Assembly: GCA_007026445.1 (NCBI GenBank)
Contig: VDMD01000029.1
Span: 186,001 to 250,000 of the forward strand
Length of the DNA stretch: 64,000 nucleotides
Source of the DNA: Schizophyllum amplum
Taxonomy: Eukaryota; Basidiomycota; Agaricomycetes; Agaricales; Schizophyllaceae
Direction of reading: 5' to 3'
Positions 1 through 10,727 of the stretch are shown piece after piece. Position 1 is the first letter of the stretch; each line of letters begins with the position of its first letter. Under the pieces are notes generated by a model, which was given only the letters and a program-made list of their open reading frames with translations, was not told the origin of the DNA and made no database searches. A program made the position numbers and the translations under genes.

Positions 1-1430
1 GGAAAAGAAAAAGATGACCAGTCGGACACAGCGTCGGAGACATCCGACGACGCCAAGTCCGTCAGGTCTTCGCAAGAACACGAGGCTACACCTGCAACGT
101 CCGTGGAAGACCTTGCTTTGCCCTGCAAGGGATTATGCGACGATTTGGACCCCGTCTACGACATCACAAAGCTTCTCGTTGATGACGGCAAAGCAATTCC
201 ACGCCCTAAATTCACCGCCATGACAGCCGCGCTCGACGAGTACGAGTGGGTACGTTCGCGCACAAATTACGCATCACTGAGTTGTTTCTGATCTGTCTTC
301 AGTCCCGCCACTCGCTCTTCCACCCATCTTGCTTGCCACCTACGCATCCGCTGTTGCCACACGCCCTCGGAATAACGCACCCCAACCTTGAGGCACCCCT
401 TCGCGCCCTTCCAACCACACTTGTCGTCCACGACCCTTCCAATGTCCTCCCAGCAAATAAGTCGGAGCGGGTACGCGATTGGGACTCTGAAACGGACTGG
501 GAAGATGATGCGGACGTCCTGCGTGTCTACCGCCTGCACACCGGTGCCGCCGGGGAAGCTTTGCCGGAGGAGCGCGTCGCGCACCTCTATCTCGCCGCCG
601 ACCGGACGCACGGCCAAGGGCACCACTCATTTGTGTATATCGGCGAGCTCGACGTTGCGCGCACGCTGCTACCCGGGTACACGCACACACTTGGCAACGA
701 GCAACCCGCTGCTGAGCCAGACGCGCTCGCGGGCAGTATATCTTTGCGGGACCCCGAATTTGAGGGCGTTCTGGGGCTCGCGCCGCCGATTGCGCGCGTA
801 TCCGTCGCTGCGAAGCTCGGCATCAAGGGCGACGACCACCTGGCACGCGAGGCACGTATGTACGCGCGCTTCCCTGCAGCTCTCTCGCAGCATCACCGTG
901 GTACGACGCGCTGCACCGAAATAGATGAGCCAGTCCCGTATGGTGCAGTCGTTCCCCAGTTTTTTGGGTACTATGTGCCGTGCGATGAACCTAAGGATAA
1001 GGGGTACTTGAGCGCGATATTGCTCGTAGAGGCGTGTGGTACGTCGATTGAGGGCAAGACGCTGAACTCGCACGAGAGGTACGCAGCACATCCGCTCCCG
1101 TCTTTCCAATCTCCTACTGACGCGATACGCAGACGAACGACTGCCAGCCTCTTTTCGCGTCTCCACGACGTTGGCTTTGTTCAAAACTCTGAGTACCCTC
1201 GCAATATGTTGATCCAACCAGGCCCTTTGAGTCTGCCTCCTGTGCAGCGCAGTCGATCCACGCCGAGCTTCAGACTCATTGATTTTGGTCGGGCCATTGA
1301 CGAGGAGGAGCTGAACATAATCGAAGCGAACGAGGATGGTACGTGCAGCCTGACGTATCTAGCGGGTGACACACTCGATGGCTTGTGGAGGCATACATGG
1401 CGCCCTTATGTCTGTCGCTACTTCTTGTGA
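1..1430 (+). CDS. Kinase-fold protein, 5' partial, probable pseudokinase
   Basis: The gene runs in from the left edge in frame 1. Exons are <1-249, 303-1078 and 1133-~1338, joined by introns 250-302 and 1079-1132 (GT-AG). Protein-kinase landmarks are visible: a beta-3-like VAAKLG lysine, an REARMY helix with the partner Glu, and LIDFGRA in place of DFG near 1280. The catalytic loop reads GFVQNSEYPRNML, whereas active fungal kinases of this kind have VHGDLxxRN, so the catalytic His and Asp are replaced while the metal-binding Asn and DFG remain. The last exon is uncertain: a GTACGT donor at 1339 could lead to a further exon, or the frame simply runs to the stop near 1430. The general fold is fairly secure; substrate and activity are unknown. 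Confidence 0.6.
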
Positions 1431-2181
1431 ATTTTCTTGGGAATCGGCCTCTACTAGTATAGCTATTCACCCTTACTAATACTAGTATGTGTACGTTACT
1501 CTACAACGTCGTACTGTAGTCGGTCAACTTCGAGCGATGCCACCTTGTATACATAGATACCATTAATGTGACGCGACCGCACGAGATTGCGAGGGAGGAG
1601 CTGGGCTACGGAGACGCCATCTGGGCATCGGTCAACAGGGCATCCCTTCTGCGATTCCAGCGAGGTCAAAAAACTCGCGGCGCATCGGCAACAGGTCAAA
1701 ACCTGCACCAGGCACACGAAGTCAAAGGCCGTGGCCGCAGCTCATTGCACGAGGGACTTTGCAGCGGGTGCTGTCCTTGTGCCAGAAAAGGAGAACAAGG
1801 CCAAAGAAGGAAAAAGCACGTGGACCATCCATTCCATTGTGTGACTATGTCACAATGGTCACCCTGTTTGCGGCATTGATTGCCGAATCTTATTGTTCTC
1901 TTTCGGGCGGACAATGCTCTTCCGGCGCAAACGCCGGTCCCCCGCAACGTGTCCGAGACCGTGCGAGTCAGTACAAAAGCCGCCGCCACCGGGCACATGC
2001 TCCAGGTCTCCCCCTTGGCTCCTACCACCATCTCGCTCTCTTTTCTGGTTCTCTTCCTTTTACGACGGTGCAGGCTCACCCAACCTAACTTTACGACCCT
2101 GCCATCGTTCCTATCACGATTCTCATTCTAAGCAACACCACGCACTCAGCCTACAACTCCTCACACCCAAAAACTGCAAAC
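1431..2181. other. Intergenic, with unassigned open frames
   Basis: No gene is confidently assigned. Plus-strand frames 1568-1879 and 1587-1844 are open and could hold the last exon or exons of the kinase-like gene, but I found no splice solution that I trust. The final 100 bases before 2182 are CT-rich, as expected for the leader of the next gene. Confidence 0.4.
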
Positions 2182-3406
2182 ATGATCGCGCCGCGTTCTT
2201 GTGAGTGTCACGTCGCGTCGCTCGCCAGTACTCGACTAACGCGTTCCCCAGTCATCTTCTACGGCCTTAACGCCCTCCGTGCGCTCAGCATAATATCGCT
2301 ACTTCTGGTCTTCATCAGCTGCATCATCACGATCGTGACGAACGTCAAAGCTGTCAACTACTACATGGCTCATCGCACGAAGGAGGACGAGGAAGTCGAC
2401 TGCGACTACATAGAGTACGTGGTCATCTTCGTCAACCCAGCCCCTCTTGCTGACTCTGCCACAGAGGCCAGCACTGTCCCAAACCAGGCCGCTGGCGTCT
2501 TTTGGGCCGTGGTCTCCTCCCTGCTCATCCTCTTCCAAAGCCTGGTCCTCATGAGTGCGTGGACTGCTTCCTTTCCCCCACTACCGTCACTAACACATAC
2601 CCCCAGTGTCCGAGATTGGCTGGCCCATGTCGTTCTTCGACACGTACTTCCCTGTCCTCGGCTCCAACTTCGGCACGGGCGCCCTGGGCATCTTCCAGTG
2701 CTTCATCGGCGCACAAATCCTCAGCCATCACGTCGACGACTTTAGCCTTGTTGCCGCCTTCTTCCTCTTCGCCATCGGCTGCCTCAACATGATCTTCGGT
2801 CTCATCTTCCGCTCCTCCGGCAAGGCCCGTCGCTCCATCACCGCGCACCGCAACGAGGGCCAGGGACCCTTCGCCGACCCACTCGACACGCGCCCGCCGT
2901 TCGTCGCCGCTTCCCCATCCTACGTCGCGAGCATGTTCACCGGCGCGTCCGAGAAGGAGAAGGAGAAGCTCGAGTTTGGCGAGAAGGCTGGCTTCGGGTT
3001 CGGTCGCCAGGGCGAGAAGGCCGCTGGGCTTAAGGGCTTCCTGCTCACGCGCCCGGAGGAGACGCTGCCGCGCTACGCCAGCCCGGTACCCCAGTCGGTG
3101 AAGGTCAACTTCCCGCAGGTCCGCGGTGGGTTCTTGGCGCCGCGGAAGGGCTCGGTGCAGACGACATCCAGCTTCTGTTCCCCAGGGACGCGCCCGTCGA
3201 GTGTCGCGTCGTCTGAGGGACCGACGGGTCCCGAGCGCGATAGCCAGGCTTACTCATCGCCTTCGGCATACTCCCGCTCTGCGTACTCGCGCCCGCCCTC
3301 GCCATCCCGCTCGCCGTACCAGGGTCCGCGTTCCCTCTCGCCGTACCCGTCCGACCAGCGCCCGCGCACCCCGCCCGTGTTCAAGTCGAGCTCGCACGCC
3401 ATCTAA
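2182..3406 (+). CDS. Four-helix membrane protein, DUF7598-type
   Basis: Exons: 2182-2200, 2252-~2418, ~2467-2554, 2607-3406. The second intron is inferred to keep frame and remove an odd insert; that stretch is also open without splicing. The protein starts MIAPRS, then has four hydrophobic segments: ALSIISLLLVFISCIITIV, AGVFWAVVSSLLILFQSLV, one around FGTGALGIFQCFIGAQIL, and VAAFFLFAIGCLNMIFGLIF. A long hydrophilic, Ser/Pro-rich cytosolic tail of roughly 190 residues follows, ending in repeated SPS/RSAYSRP motifs. This layout matches the basidiomycete DUF7598 family; the family name comes from recall of similar proteins, not a search. Molecular role unknown. The stop is at 3404-3406. Confidence 0.75.
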
Positions 3407-3816
3407 TGCCGCGGTCCATGCACCTGCTGCCACCCGGCATCGCAGGTCTGCCACGCACCCACACATCTTCACGAACCACTACGTATCCCGCCGTAGCTAG
3501 CCTACGGCGGTGTCCCTGGACAATGCTCCCGATCTCTATCCTAGCATCCATCGCCGTGCATAATCTGGACTATCTCGGCGCATTGTAGCATTAGTGACTG
3601 GCTACCTGCTGGTGGCCCAGGCTAGACTATCTAGCTTGTATTGTATCTCTAGAAGTAATGGTATTCGAATAGATAAAGGCAAGAACTCATCGTGCCATGA
3701 AGGCCTCTGCACTGAGTCATGGAATTCGTATATCCGGATTAAATAGACCCGTTTGTGAACAAGGGCTTCTGCTTGCGTGAGGGGAAGGGTTGAGTCGGCG
3801 AGGAACGGACAACGTC
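3407..3816. other. Intergenic
   Basis: 3' region of the DUF7598 gene. I see no gene or clear repeat before the tandem unit begins near 3817. Confidence 0.4.
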
Positions 3817-3885
3817 CATCGCCAAGAATGACATACACGGCAGGACGGGTTGAGCAAAAAGTTTGAGGAATTTCCGGTCTCAGAA

Positions 3886-4306
3886 TAGAGCGGGTCTGCC
3901 CAGGATCTTTTGGAAGATATCTAGGATATTTCATGATATTTGGCCAAAAACCTGTCGAGATTCGCGCTCCAAACAGTGACTTTTTGAAAAATATTTAACG
4001 ACTTACACTTACTCTCATGAGCGCGGTGGTTGTCGAAGAGCCCCGTTGGCTCGTCAGCACTCCGAAAACTGCTTTCGCGAGGGCGGGTAGCCCCCACGAC
4101 GACGCTCGGCCATCCCAGGCCACTTTTACGAGGCAGGGCGCGCTGGACCGTGCCCTGGCCATGCCGGGCTTATAGGACTTGACTGTTTTGCTAAAAACTC
4201 TCGCAGGCTCTTCAAAGTTTTCCGCCTACTTGAAGGCATTTTCGTCGAATTCCTGTCCCGTTTGAATTTGCAAAAGCCACAAAAGATCCTGGGCAGACCC
4301 GCTCTA
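3886..4306. mobile_element. MITE-like element, 24-bp TIRs, TA target site
   Basis: Positions 3886-3911 and 4281-4306 are perfect 26-base inverted repeats. Each begins or ends with TA, so the element proper is 3888-4304 (417 bp, 24-bp TIR starting GAGCGGGTCTGCCCAGG) with a TA duplication, the Tc1/mariner-superfamily pattern. It sits inside tandem copy 1: left flank CTCAGAA, right flank ATGTTCAAGG. In copy 2 the equivalent point (about 5400-5405) runs straight through, giving a built-in empty site. No transposase frame is visible, so it would be non-autonomous. Confidence 0.8.
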
Positions 4307-4359
4307 ATGTTCAAGGAGGTTTGTAGAATTCTTCGTGGCAGGGGGACCCGAGGATTCTT

Positions 4360-4378
4360 TGCAAACGCCGCGTTTGCA
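4360..4378. repeat. 19-bp palindrome in tandem copy 1
   Basis: TGCAAACGC and GCGTTTGCA form 9-bp arms around one central base. It lies at the same place in the unit as the longer palindrome of copy 2 (5448-5482). Confidence 0.8.
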
Positions 4379-5334
4379 GATATTTCGACAAATGATCTGC
4401 AGAAACATTTGGTCATGACGTCACCCCGCGGCGCGCGGCGCACCCCGCTCAGCGCCTGCCTGGTTGCTCGCCGTCCACTGACTGCTGCCACTGCACACAC
4501 ACAAGAGAGAGAGAGAATAAATGATATAGAACATTCAATGCTACATACTGAGCTGTGTACAACTACAATACCGTACAACTACAATATGTGGCGGGGCGGC
4601 GCACGACGTGGACGCGGCCGACCGCATATCCCCGGCATGCCGACCGCGTCCCTCCAGCGCCACCCGCCCTTATCCACGCTACGAGGGCTCGAACGGCGCG
4701 CACCGGCGAGCATCGACCCTCGCCGTCTCAGCCTTCAGCAGATGCAAACCTGTAGAGTGATGAGCGCTGAGCATCGGGACAGGCATCAACGAGAACATAC
4801 CTGCATCGGAAGTCGTCTCGAAGCGAGCAGAGGGTCAACGTTCAAACGTTCACCGTCAGCTGTGAACGACTGCGTGTGAGCCAGGATCTGGGGACGACAG
4901 TGCATGCTCACCTGTCATGGACAAACGCGCGCGCGGCCCGCAGAGACCACCGGGAAAGCACTGTGAACATGGAAGTTGAGAGAGAAACGCACAAGTCAGA
5001 AAATCGCATGCGTGGCGCCATTTGAGGCGCTGACGTGGCATCACCGTGACGTGCCGGCAGATGCCGGCTTTCGTCATCGCAGACGGTGCGTGGAGAGCAG
5101 CGGCCAGACTGAGAATCAGATTTGACGAAGCGGCGACCAGGCTGAGCGGAAAATGGACATCTTCGCAGCGTGCTTCGATGGAAACATTTCTGCGACGCTT
5201 CGCTTTCAGGAAGTTGGCCGTCCGTTTCTCAAATGTTTGCGAGGGGTGAATTTGAAATTGGCGCTTGCAGAAACTTTTGCTTTCACCGTCCAGCTGTGTA
5301 GCAGATGCAACCCAAGAAACATGCAATGGATCCA

Positions 5335-6425
5335 TCATGGATGACCTACCGTACACTGCTGGGCGGGTTGAGCAAAAGTTTTGGCGAAATGCCGCTTGCA
5401 AAATGTTCGGGGAGTTTCGTAGAAATCTTCGTGGCAGGGAGGCTTTGGAAACATTTGCGAACGCGGCGTTCGCAAATGTTTCGACAAATGATTCGCAGAA
5501 ACATTTGGTGATGACGTCACCTGGGCGCCCGGCAGGCGCGCGGCATCCCGTCGCTCAGCATTCGCCTGCTCGCCGTCCACTGGCTTCTTCCGCTGCATAC
5601 ACAAGATAGAGCATATACCAGATATTATATTCACTACTGGTAGTACTACATAGTGTACTGTGTACAACTACGACCATAGCGGGTCAGCACCTGGTCAGCG
5701 CACGACGTGGACACGGCCGACCGCATATCCCCGACCGCCTGACTTCCAGCCCCGCCCATCCTCCGCGCCGCGTCCTCCGACAGCGCCTAGCGGCGCGGCA
5801 CCCGTCCCTCGCCAGTCCATGCCGCCCAGCCATTTCCAGCAAATAGGCAGACCTGAAGGGAGGTGAGCAAGATCACAGACGTCAGCGACTCGCAGAACAT
5901 ACCTGCATTGGACGTCGTCCACCCTTCTCGGCCGACACTCGACGCGCGCAGATGGTCAATATCAGCTGCAAAAGACTATGCGTGAGCGAGCACCTGGGAG
6001 CGAGAGAGTATGCTCACCTGTCTTGGCCAGACGCACCAGCATCCCACAGAGACCGCTGTGAACAGGCTGTGAACATGACGGTCGAGAGAGAAACGCGCAA
6101 GTCAGGAAATCGCGCGCGTGGCGCCATTTGAGGTGCTGACGTGGCATGATCGCATGCCGGCAGATGCCGGCGCCCTTTCGTCATCCCAGACGGTGCGTGG
6201 AAGGGGCGCCACCCGGGCCAGCCACCAAATTTGGCGGGGCGGCGACCAGGCGGCGACCGGAGTGAGTGGAAAACGGGCATCTTGGCAGCGTGCTTCGATG
6301 GAAATATTTCTGCGACGCGACGCTCTCAGGAAGTTGTCCGTCCATTTCTCAAATGTTTGCGAGCGGTGAATTTGAAATTCGCGTTTGCAGAAATTCTTGC
6401 TTTCACCGTCCAGCTGTGTATCAAG
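5335..6425. repeat. Tandem repeat unit, copy 2
   Basis: Second copy of the ~1.1 kb unit, directly following copy 1 in the same orientation and without the MITE. Identity looks high in blocks and low between them, so this is an old duplication. The block at 6253-6425 aligns with 5121-5310 almost base for base. No gene is supported inside it. Confidence 0.75.
5448..5482. repeat. 35-bp perfect palindrome
   Basis: Two 17-bp arms (GAAACATTTGCGAACGC and its complement) flank a single central G. The arms match perfectly. The same locus in copy 1 keeps a 9-bp version, so the palindrome is a property of the unit. Confidence 0.85.
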
Positions 6426-7072
6426 CGAAGCCGTGGGCGAGAGGCCTAGGACGCGTCTAGGGAGACCGTAGGCGTGCGGGAACAGGGGAGAAGAGAGAAA
6501 TACCAGCTCTCATCGAGGGCTGGGGTTTGTCGGGGTCGGCCGGCCGCGGGGGACGGACGGCGGCAGCGCGTGCTCGTGGGTCACGTGACGCGCGCCTACA
6601 ACCACCTACCGAAACCGCGGCCCGGCCGACTGAACGCTGTAGCAGAAGCCGGGCACAGCCCCAGGCCAAGCGGAAGGGCCTGAAGCAAACCCGTGCTGCC
6701 CAAAACGAGCGAAGGCTCCCAGCGGAGCCATAAGTATGCGAACGCTGCGCGCGGGTGCGAAGGCCCTGCGGGCCCGCGAGGCCCAAACCGAGCCTGAGAG
6801 AGGATGAAAGTCACAACGCGTGCCATGCGCAGACTCCGGTCTCTTGGTGCCCATCCATATGTCGATAAGGGGGAGACTCGGGGGATTAGAATTCGTAGCT
6901 TAAACTGAAGTAAAGTAGTGGCGAGGCTGCGCGTTCGTGCGCTGGTTCGCGATGGAGTCCGCGGTGTGCCGGGGGTGAGGAGCGAGGTATGACGTATACC
7001 GGGTGCATGCCCGAACCGCTTGTCACCTGTGCAAATGATGAGGGCGTGCTCATACACAGAGCCCGCAGCATG
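6426..7072. other. Non-coding stretch
   Basis: GC-rich sequence between the tandem units and the minisatellite. Several short open frames exist on both strands, but none shows family features, a credible leader or splice structure. Confidence 0.4.
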
Positions 7073-7302
7073 TGATGAGCGCGCCGACTGGGCTAGCGCA
7101 GTGATGAGCGCGCCCATGGGGCTAACGCAGTGATGAGCGCGCCGACTGGGCTAACGCAGTGATGAGCGCGCCCATGGGGCTAACGCAGTGATGAGCGCGC
7201 CCATAGGGCTAACGCAGTGACGAGTGCGCCCGTAGGCTAACACAGTGATGAGCGCGCCGACTGGGCTAACGCAGTGATGAGCGCGCCCATAGGGCTAACG
7301 CA
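7073..7302. repeat. 29-bp minisatellite, eight units
   Basis: Eight head-to-tail units start at 7073, 7102, 7131, 7160, 7189, 7218, 7246 and 7275. The core is TGATGAGCGCGCC, then a variable middle, then GGCTAACGCAG. Units 1, 3 and 7 have GACTG in the middle; units 2, 4, 5 and 8 have CATGG or CATAG. Unit 6 is 28 bases and degenerate, and unit 8 lacks its last base. The alternation of types suggests that two-unit blocks were duplicated. Confidence 0.9.
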
Positions 7303-7567
7303 AGTGAAAGGAGAGGCTGGTTCCAGGCAGCCTCGGGAGTTGAATTAAGAAGGAACTGCGGGAAAGGGGGTTTGTTCGAAGTCAAACATAGGTCACATGA
7401 GAGCGGGCATGACCCGCTCCGGTGCCGCTCGGAGCTAACCAACACGCGCGGCACGTGACGGTTCAAGTTCGACAAGTCCAAACACAAAGGGGGAGCAGGG
7501 GGTGCAAAGGGCAGGGGTATTGGTGCAAACGGGGGAGCGACGGAGTAGTGGGATACTCACAAGTCAG

Positions 7568-8848
7568 TTACAGATCAATCGGGGGCGAGTGGCTTATGGC
7601 GCGGAGGTCGGCTTCAGCGGCGGCAGTCACGGCTGGTACGGGAGCGAGAGCGAAGGGAGCGCCGTGGGCGTATCCAGGGTGGTCGTCCCACTCGTCGCCG
7701 CGTGCGGCACCTGCCCATCCACTGTAGGACGTCCTCGGGGCCTTGCGCGGGGCGTAGTCAGTGTCACTGTACACGCGCGTGTCCTCCACCTGAGTATATG
7801 CGCTTTGTGCGGCAGCCGCAGCTGCCGCAGGCCCGTCGTGGCCGAGCGCCGGGTCGAACTGCCTACCGCCGGGGACCCACGGACTCCGGTAGCTCGCGAC
7901 GTCGTCGCGCGCTGTCGCCCGTTCCACCGTCCATTCCCTGTTGTACTCCTCCGTGTCGAAAGCCATCCCGTTGATCACGTTGTAGAGGAAATGCCGTGCG
8001 AGCGGGTACCAAGCGGGGTAGAGCTTCTCGGCGTCCCGCGCTCCGATGAAATACTTGAGGTGATTCGTCAACTCGGTGTCGAGGAAGCATTCGCCCGGTT
8101 GTACGATCTTGGTGAAGTCGGTGCGCGCGCGGACACCTTTGATGAGTCGGTCCATCCACTTGTTGTAGTCCGAAAAGGTGATGTCTTCGATAGAGAAGTC
8201 GTTAGGGGCGAAGCCGCGCTTGACGAGGGCGGCGAAGTCGACGATTCGTGGTGCCTTGGTGCCTGCAGCGAATCGAATGCCGGACAGAGCCGTCATGGGC
8301 AGGGAAGCCATGTTAGCGATGGTGGCCATGACTTTGTCGTCGAAGAAGGTGAGCGGGGGGACGATCCCGTAGCCAATAGCGATGAGGTAGCACTCTGGGA
8401 TGGCGGCGTCAATGATAGCACCCATGGGACGGTGCGTACGGGGACCGAGTAGGGCGGCTGGCGCCGGTTCGTTCTTCTTCATCTTGGCGTCGGCTAGCTT
8501 CGTCGCTGTCTCGCTGATCTTCATCTGCAGGGACCTCGCAAACGTCGACCAGAGGTGGGTCATGTGCGTGGCGAGGCCGATCTCAGCTCCCGTGTTCGCG
8601 TAGAGGGGGATCATGCAGGGGCCGGTGTCTGGGTATTTCGCCGGGTCTTCCATGCACAGAGTGGTCTTCGCACGGCTCGCGTCGTTTTTGATCTGAATGA
8701 CCTTGTTGCGTTCGTTGCGCTCGTCGAACGTGAGGGCATAATTCTCGACCTCGGCGACGTCTGCCTTCCAGGCAGCGAAGTCGAAGTCCATCGGTACACC
8801 TGTAGATACGGGGAAGCCGGAGTTGGGGAGTATCGCGGCACCAGACAT
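7568..8848 (-). CDS. Intronless orphan protein, 426 aa
   Basis: One uninterrupted frame of 426 codons from ATG at 8848 to the stop at 7568-7570. I do not recognise the family. The N-terminal two thirds look like a folded, mostly helical domain (AIPECYLIAIGYGIVPPLTF, then a Trp/Tyr-rich stretch YPAWYPLARHFLYNVINGM). The last ~90 residues are low-complexity, with an Ala run and Pro/Ser/Asp-rich sequence. There is no signal peptide or membrane helix. It is the only long gene here without introns, and it sits between a minisatellite and gene-free DNA, which fits a retro-derived or mobile-element-associated gene. The opposite-strand frame 7502-8452 is a shadow. Confidence 0.7.
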   Translation of the reverse strand: MSGAAILPNSGFPVSTGVPMDFDFAAWKADVAEVENYALTFDERNERNKVIQIKNDASRAKTTLCMEDPAKYPDTGPCMIPLYANTGAEIGLATHMTHLWSTFARSLQMKISETATKLADAKMKKNEPAPAALLGPRTHRPMGAIIDAAIPECYLIAIGYGIVPPLTFFDDKVMATIANMASLPMTALSGIRFAAGTKAPRIVDFAALVKRGFAPNDFSIEDITFSDYNKWMDRLIKGVRARTDFTKIVQPGECFLDTELTNHLKYFIGARDAEKLYPAWYPLARHFLYNVINGMAFDTEEYNREWTVERATARDDVASYRSPWVPGGRQFDPALGHDGPAAAAAAAQSAYTQVEDTRVYSDTDYAPRKAPRTSYSGWAGAARGDEWDDHPGYAHGAPFALAPVPAVTAAAEADLRAISHSPPIDL

Positions 8849-10727
8849 GTCGCCAGAGAAGCTGGGTATATGCGCGTGAAAACGGAGTTTGGTGATTCGG
8901 AAAAGCGGGGGTCGTCGAGAGGCAGCGGTGAGCGGTTGTCGATGTCGAATTCGTAGAGAACAAACGAAAACAGCCTATGAGCTTTGAGGGCAAAGGCAGA
9001 GAAGCGATTGTGGCGCCGACGCGTTCGCCGCGCGCGTGACCGTGGCGGCGCTTCCTTCCGAAGCGCCCATCACGGCGCTATGGGCCGGCCTCCGTTCTCG
9101 TGCTTCGCTTGACTCCCGCAAAGGCGCCGCAAGCGGTGCCTTAGCTCGCAATAATGATGTTCGGCACTTGCCGGCGTGGCATTGACAGTGTTGTTGACTG
9201 TTGACTGTTGACTTCAATTTGACAGCGACACCCATGTTCAAGTCTGGCTTCGACCTGTTCTTTCTTCCGCTCAGTGACTGCCTCGTAGAACCGTGCATTG
9301 GCACCATGAACCGGTGTCCACCCTCAGGTCTTAAAGCTTGGGACGTTCTGCATTCGCTGACTGAACACAACGTTTCTCGAAAGTACTCTGGTCTGCACGC
9401 TCTACTTGAGGCTGACCAGTCTTTCTGACGCGTCCTCGTCGCTCGATGAACCTTCTTATTCCAGGGCAGTGACATGCGGTATGCCGCTAATACGGGCAAT
9501 TCAGCCCTTTGCCGTCGAGCGCTCAGCGCCCTGCTTGTGTATCTGACGCACAAACTACCATGGGTCTTCTCCTGTATCCTCTCGTCATTCAGCGCTTCGG
9601 CACCCGCATACATATGCGGCTCTATGACCTGATGATGGTGGGCCGATTTCTGTCTGTTCGCTGGACTGACATATTTGGTCGTGCGAATTTGCAGCATTGT
9701 GAATATGGCCGCCCTTCATGCAGCTTCATGTTTCTCAGACGCCTCGACATGACGGTGCGGCTGTTATCCATCTGACCGAATCAATCTTCGAGCGCCCACC
9801 GCCGCACGGCTGCTTCAGATGTAAGGCGCAACTGAGAGCAGGGGCAGTCCACAGTGTAGATCGACGCTGGGTCGACATGCGCGCCAATTAAGCCTTCCAC
9901 TGCTACTCAGTCGACTCGCACTGAGTGATCCCTGTCAGCGCCCGTCTTGTGTCGACAGGACCAATGGTCGGAAGGAGATGCCTGCCATACGCTGAAAAAA
10001 AAGGGCGCAATGCGCTGTGACCCACAGCTATTGCCCATCTGCATTGTTCCTTTGAATTCTTTCTCTCCTCATCCTGGCGTTTGTTCCAACTGAAGGCGCG
10101 GGACCGTCGGGTTTTTGCCACAAATGTTACATGCACGGTGAGTTTGAATGCGCATGGGAAAATGCGGTTCGGACTACTTAGGTACTTTCACATTCGGAGG
10201 ACATCGCTTGACGGAAGGCGGTGTCGGGTATGCACGTCAGGCTAATACTATGGACGTCAGAAGGTCCCGTTTACAGCCGAAGTGGAAGAGGACATTGAAG
10301 CCGACTTTGATCCATTTCCTACTCTAGATTTAATGGTTGCTGCGTACCAGCGTCGTTTCTCTGTACCAAAAGGCGTATTCCAAGGCGTCCCGAGAGATTC
10401 GGGCGGAGGCAGAAGTGGATTGATCCCGCAAGTTGAATTGATCGAGCACCTGATGCCGTTGAAGTAAATTGAATGGCCCCTGTCTTGATGGGGCAGGCGC
10501 GCCGCGCCTTGAGGCGTCCTCCGACTCGTTTCTTTATAGATTCCTTCAAGTCGGTTCAGACCAGGACCAACCTAGACTGCTCGTGCTGCTGGTCTTTGGA
10601 AACTTCGCGTCCTTCCCTTTGTCTTCAATCTTGTCTACATTCCCTTCTTGATCCTTTCTTCCGCCAGGCATCAACTACGCGCGCGTCGGGCAGTGAAAAC
10701 CGCATTTTATCGTCTCTGTCTTCAACC
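8849..10727. other. Gene-free stretch, about 1.9 kb
   Basis: No supported gene. Short frames such as 9201-9428 and 9509-9775 have no leader, splice structure or recognisable features. A small TGTTGAC triplication lies near 9190-9212. The last 250 bases are probably the promoter and leader of the gene starting at 10728. Confidence 0.4.

Larger units (their letters stand above)
3817..5310. repeat. Tandem repeat unit, copy 1 (interrupted)
   Basis: First of two diverged direct copies of a ~1.1 kb unit. Shared landmarks, copy 1 then copy 2: GGGTTGAGCAAAA (about 3847 / 5367), CTTCGTGGCAGGG (about 4331 / 5427), GAAACATTTGGT plus ATGACGTCACC (about 4402 / 5497), CGCACGACGTGGAC (about 4599 / 5700), GTGGCGCCATTTGAGG (5014 / 6118) and the end CCGTCCAGCTGTGTA (5287 / 6407). 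The offset is 1096 bases early and 1120 at the end. Copy 1 carries an extra 421 bases at 3886-4306, described separately. Short peptides in the same frame are also similar between copies (for example FANAAFADISTND), but no complete gene is evident. Origin unknown; possibly a degenerate mobile element. Confidence 0.75.

Noticed and set aside
7073..7302. CRISPR array
   Set aside because: Units are contiguous 29-bp repeats without spacers, and the genome is eukaryotic.
7502..8452. 316-aa plus-strand frame
   Set aside because: Fully antisense to the 426-aa orphan gene, no ATG leader context, arginine/valine-biased composition typical of a GC-rich shadow frame.
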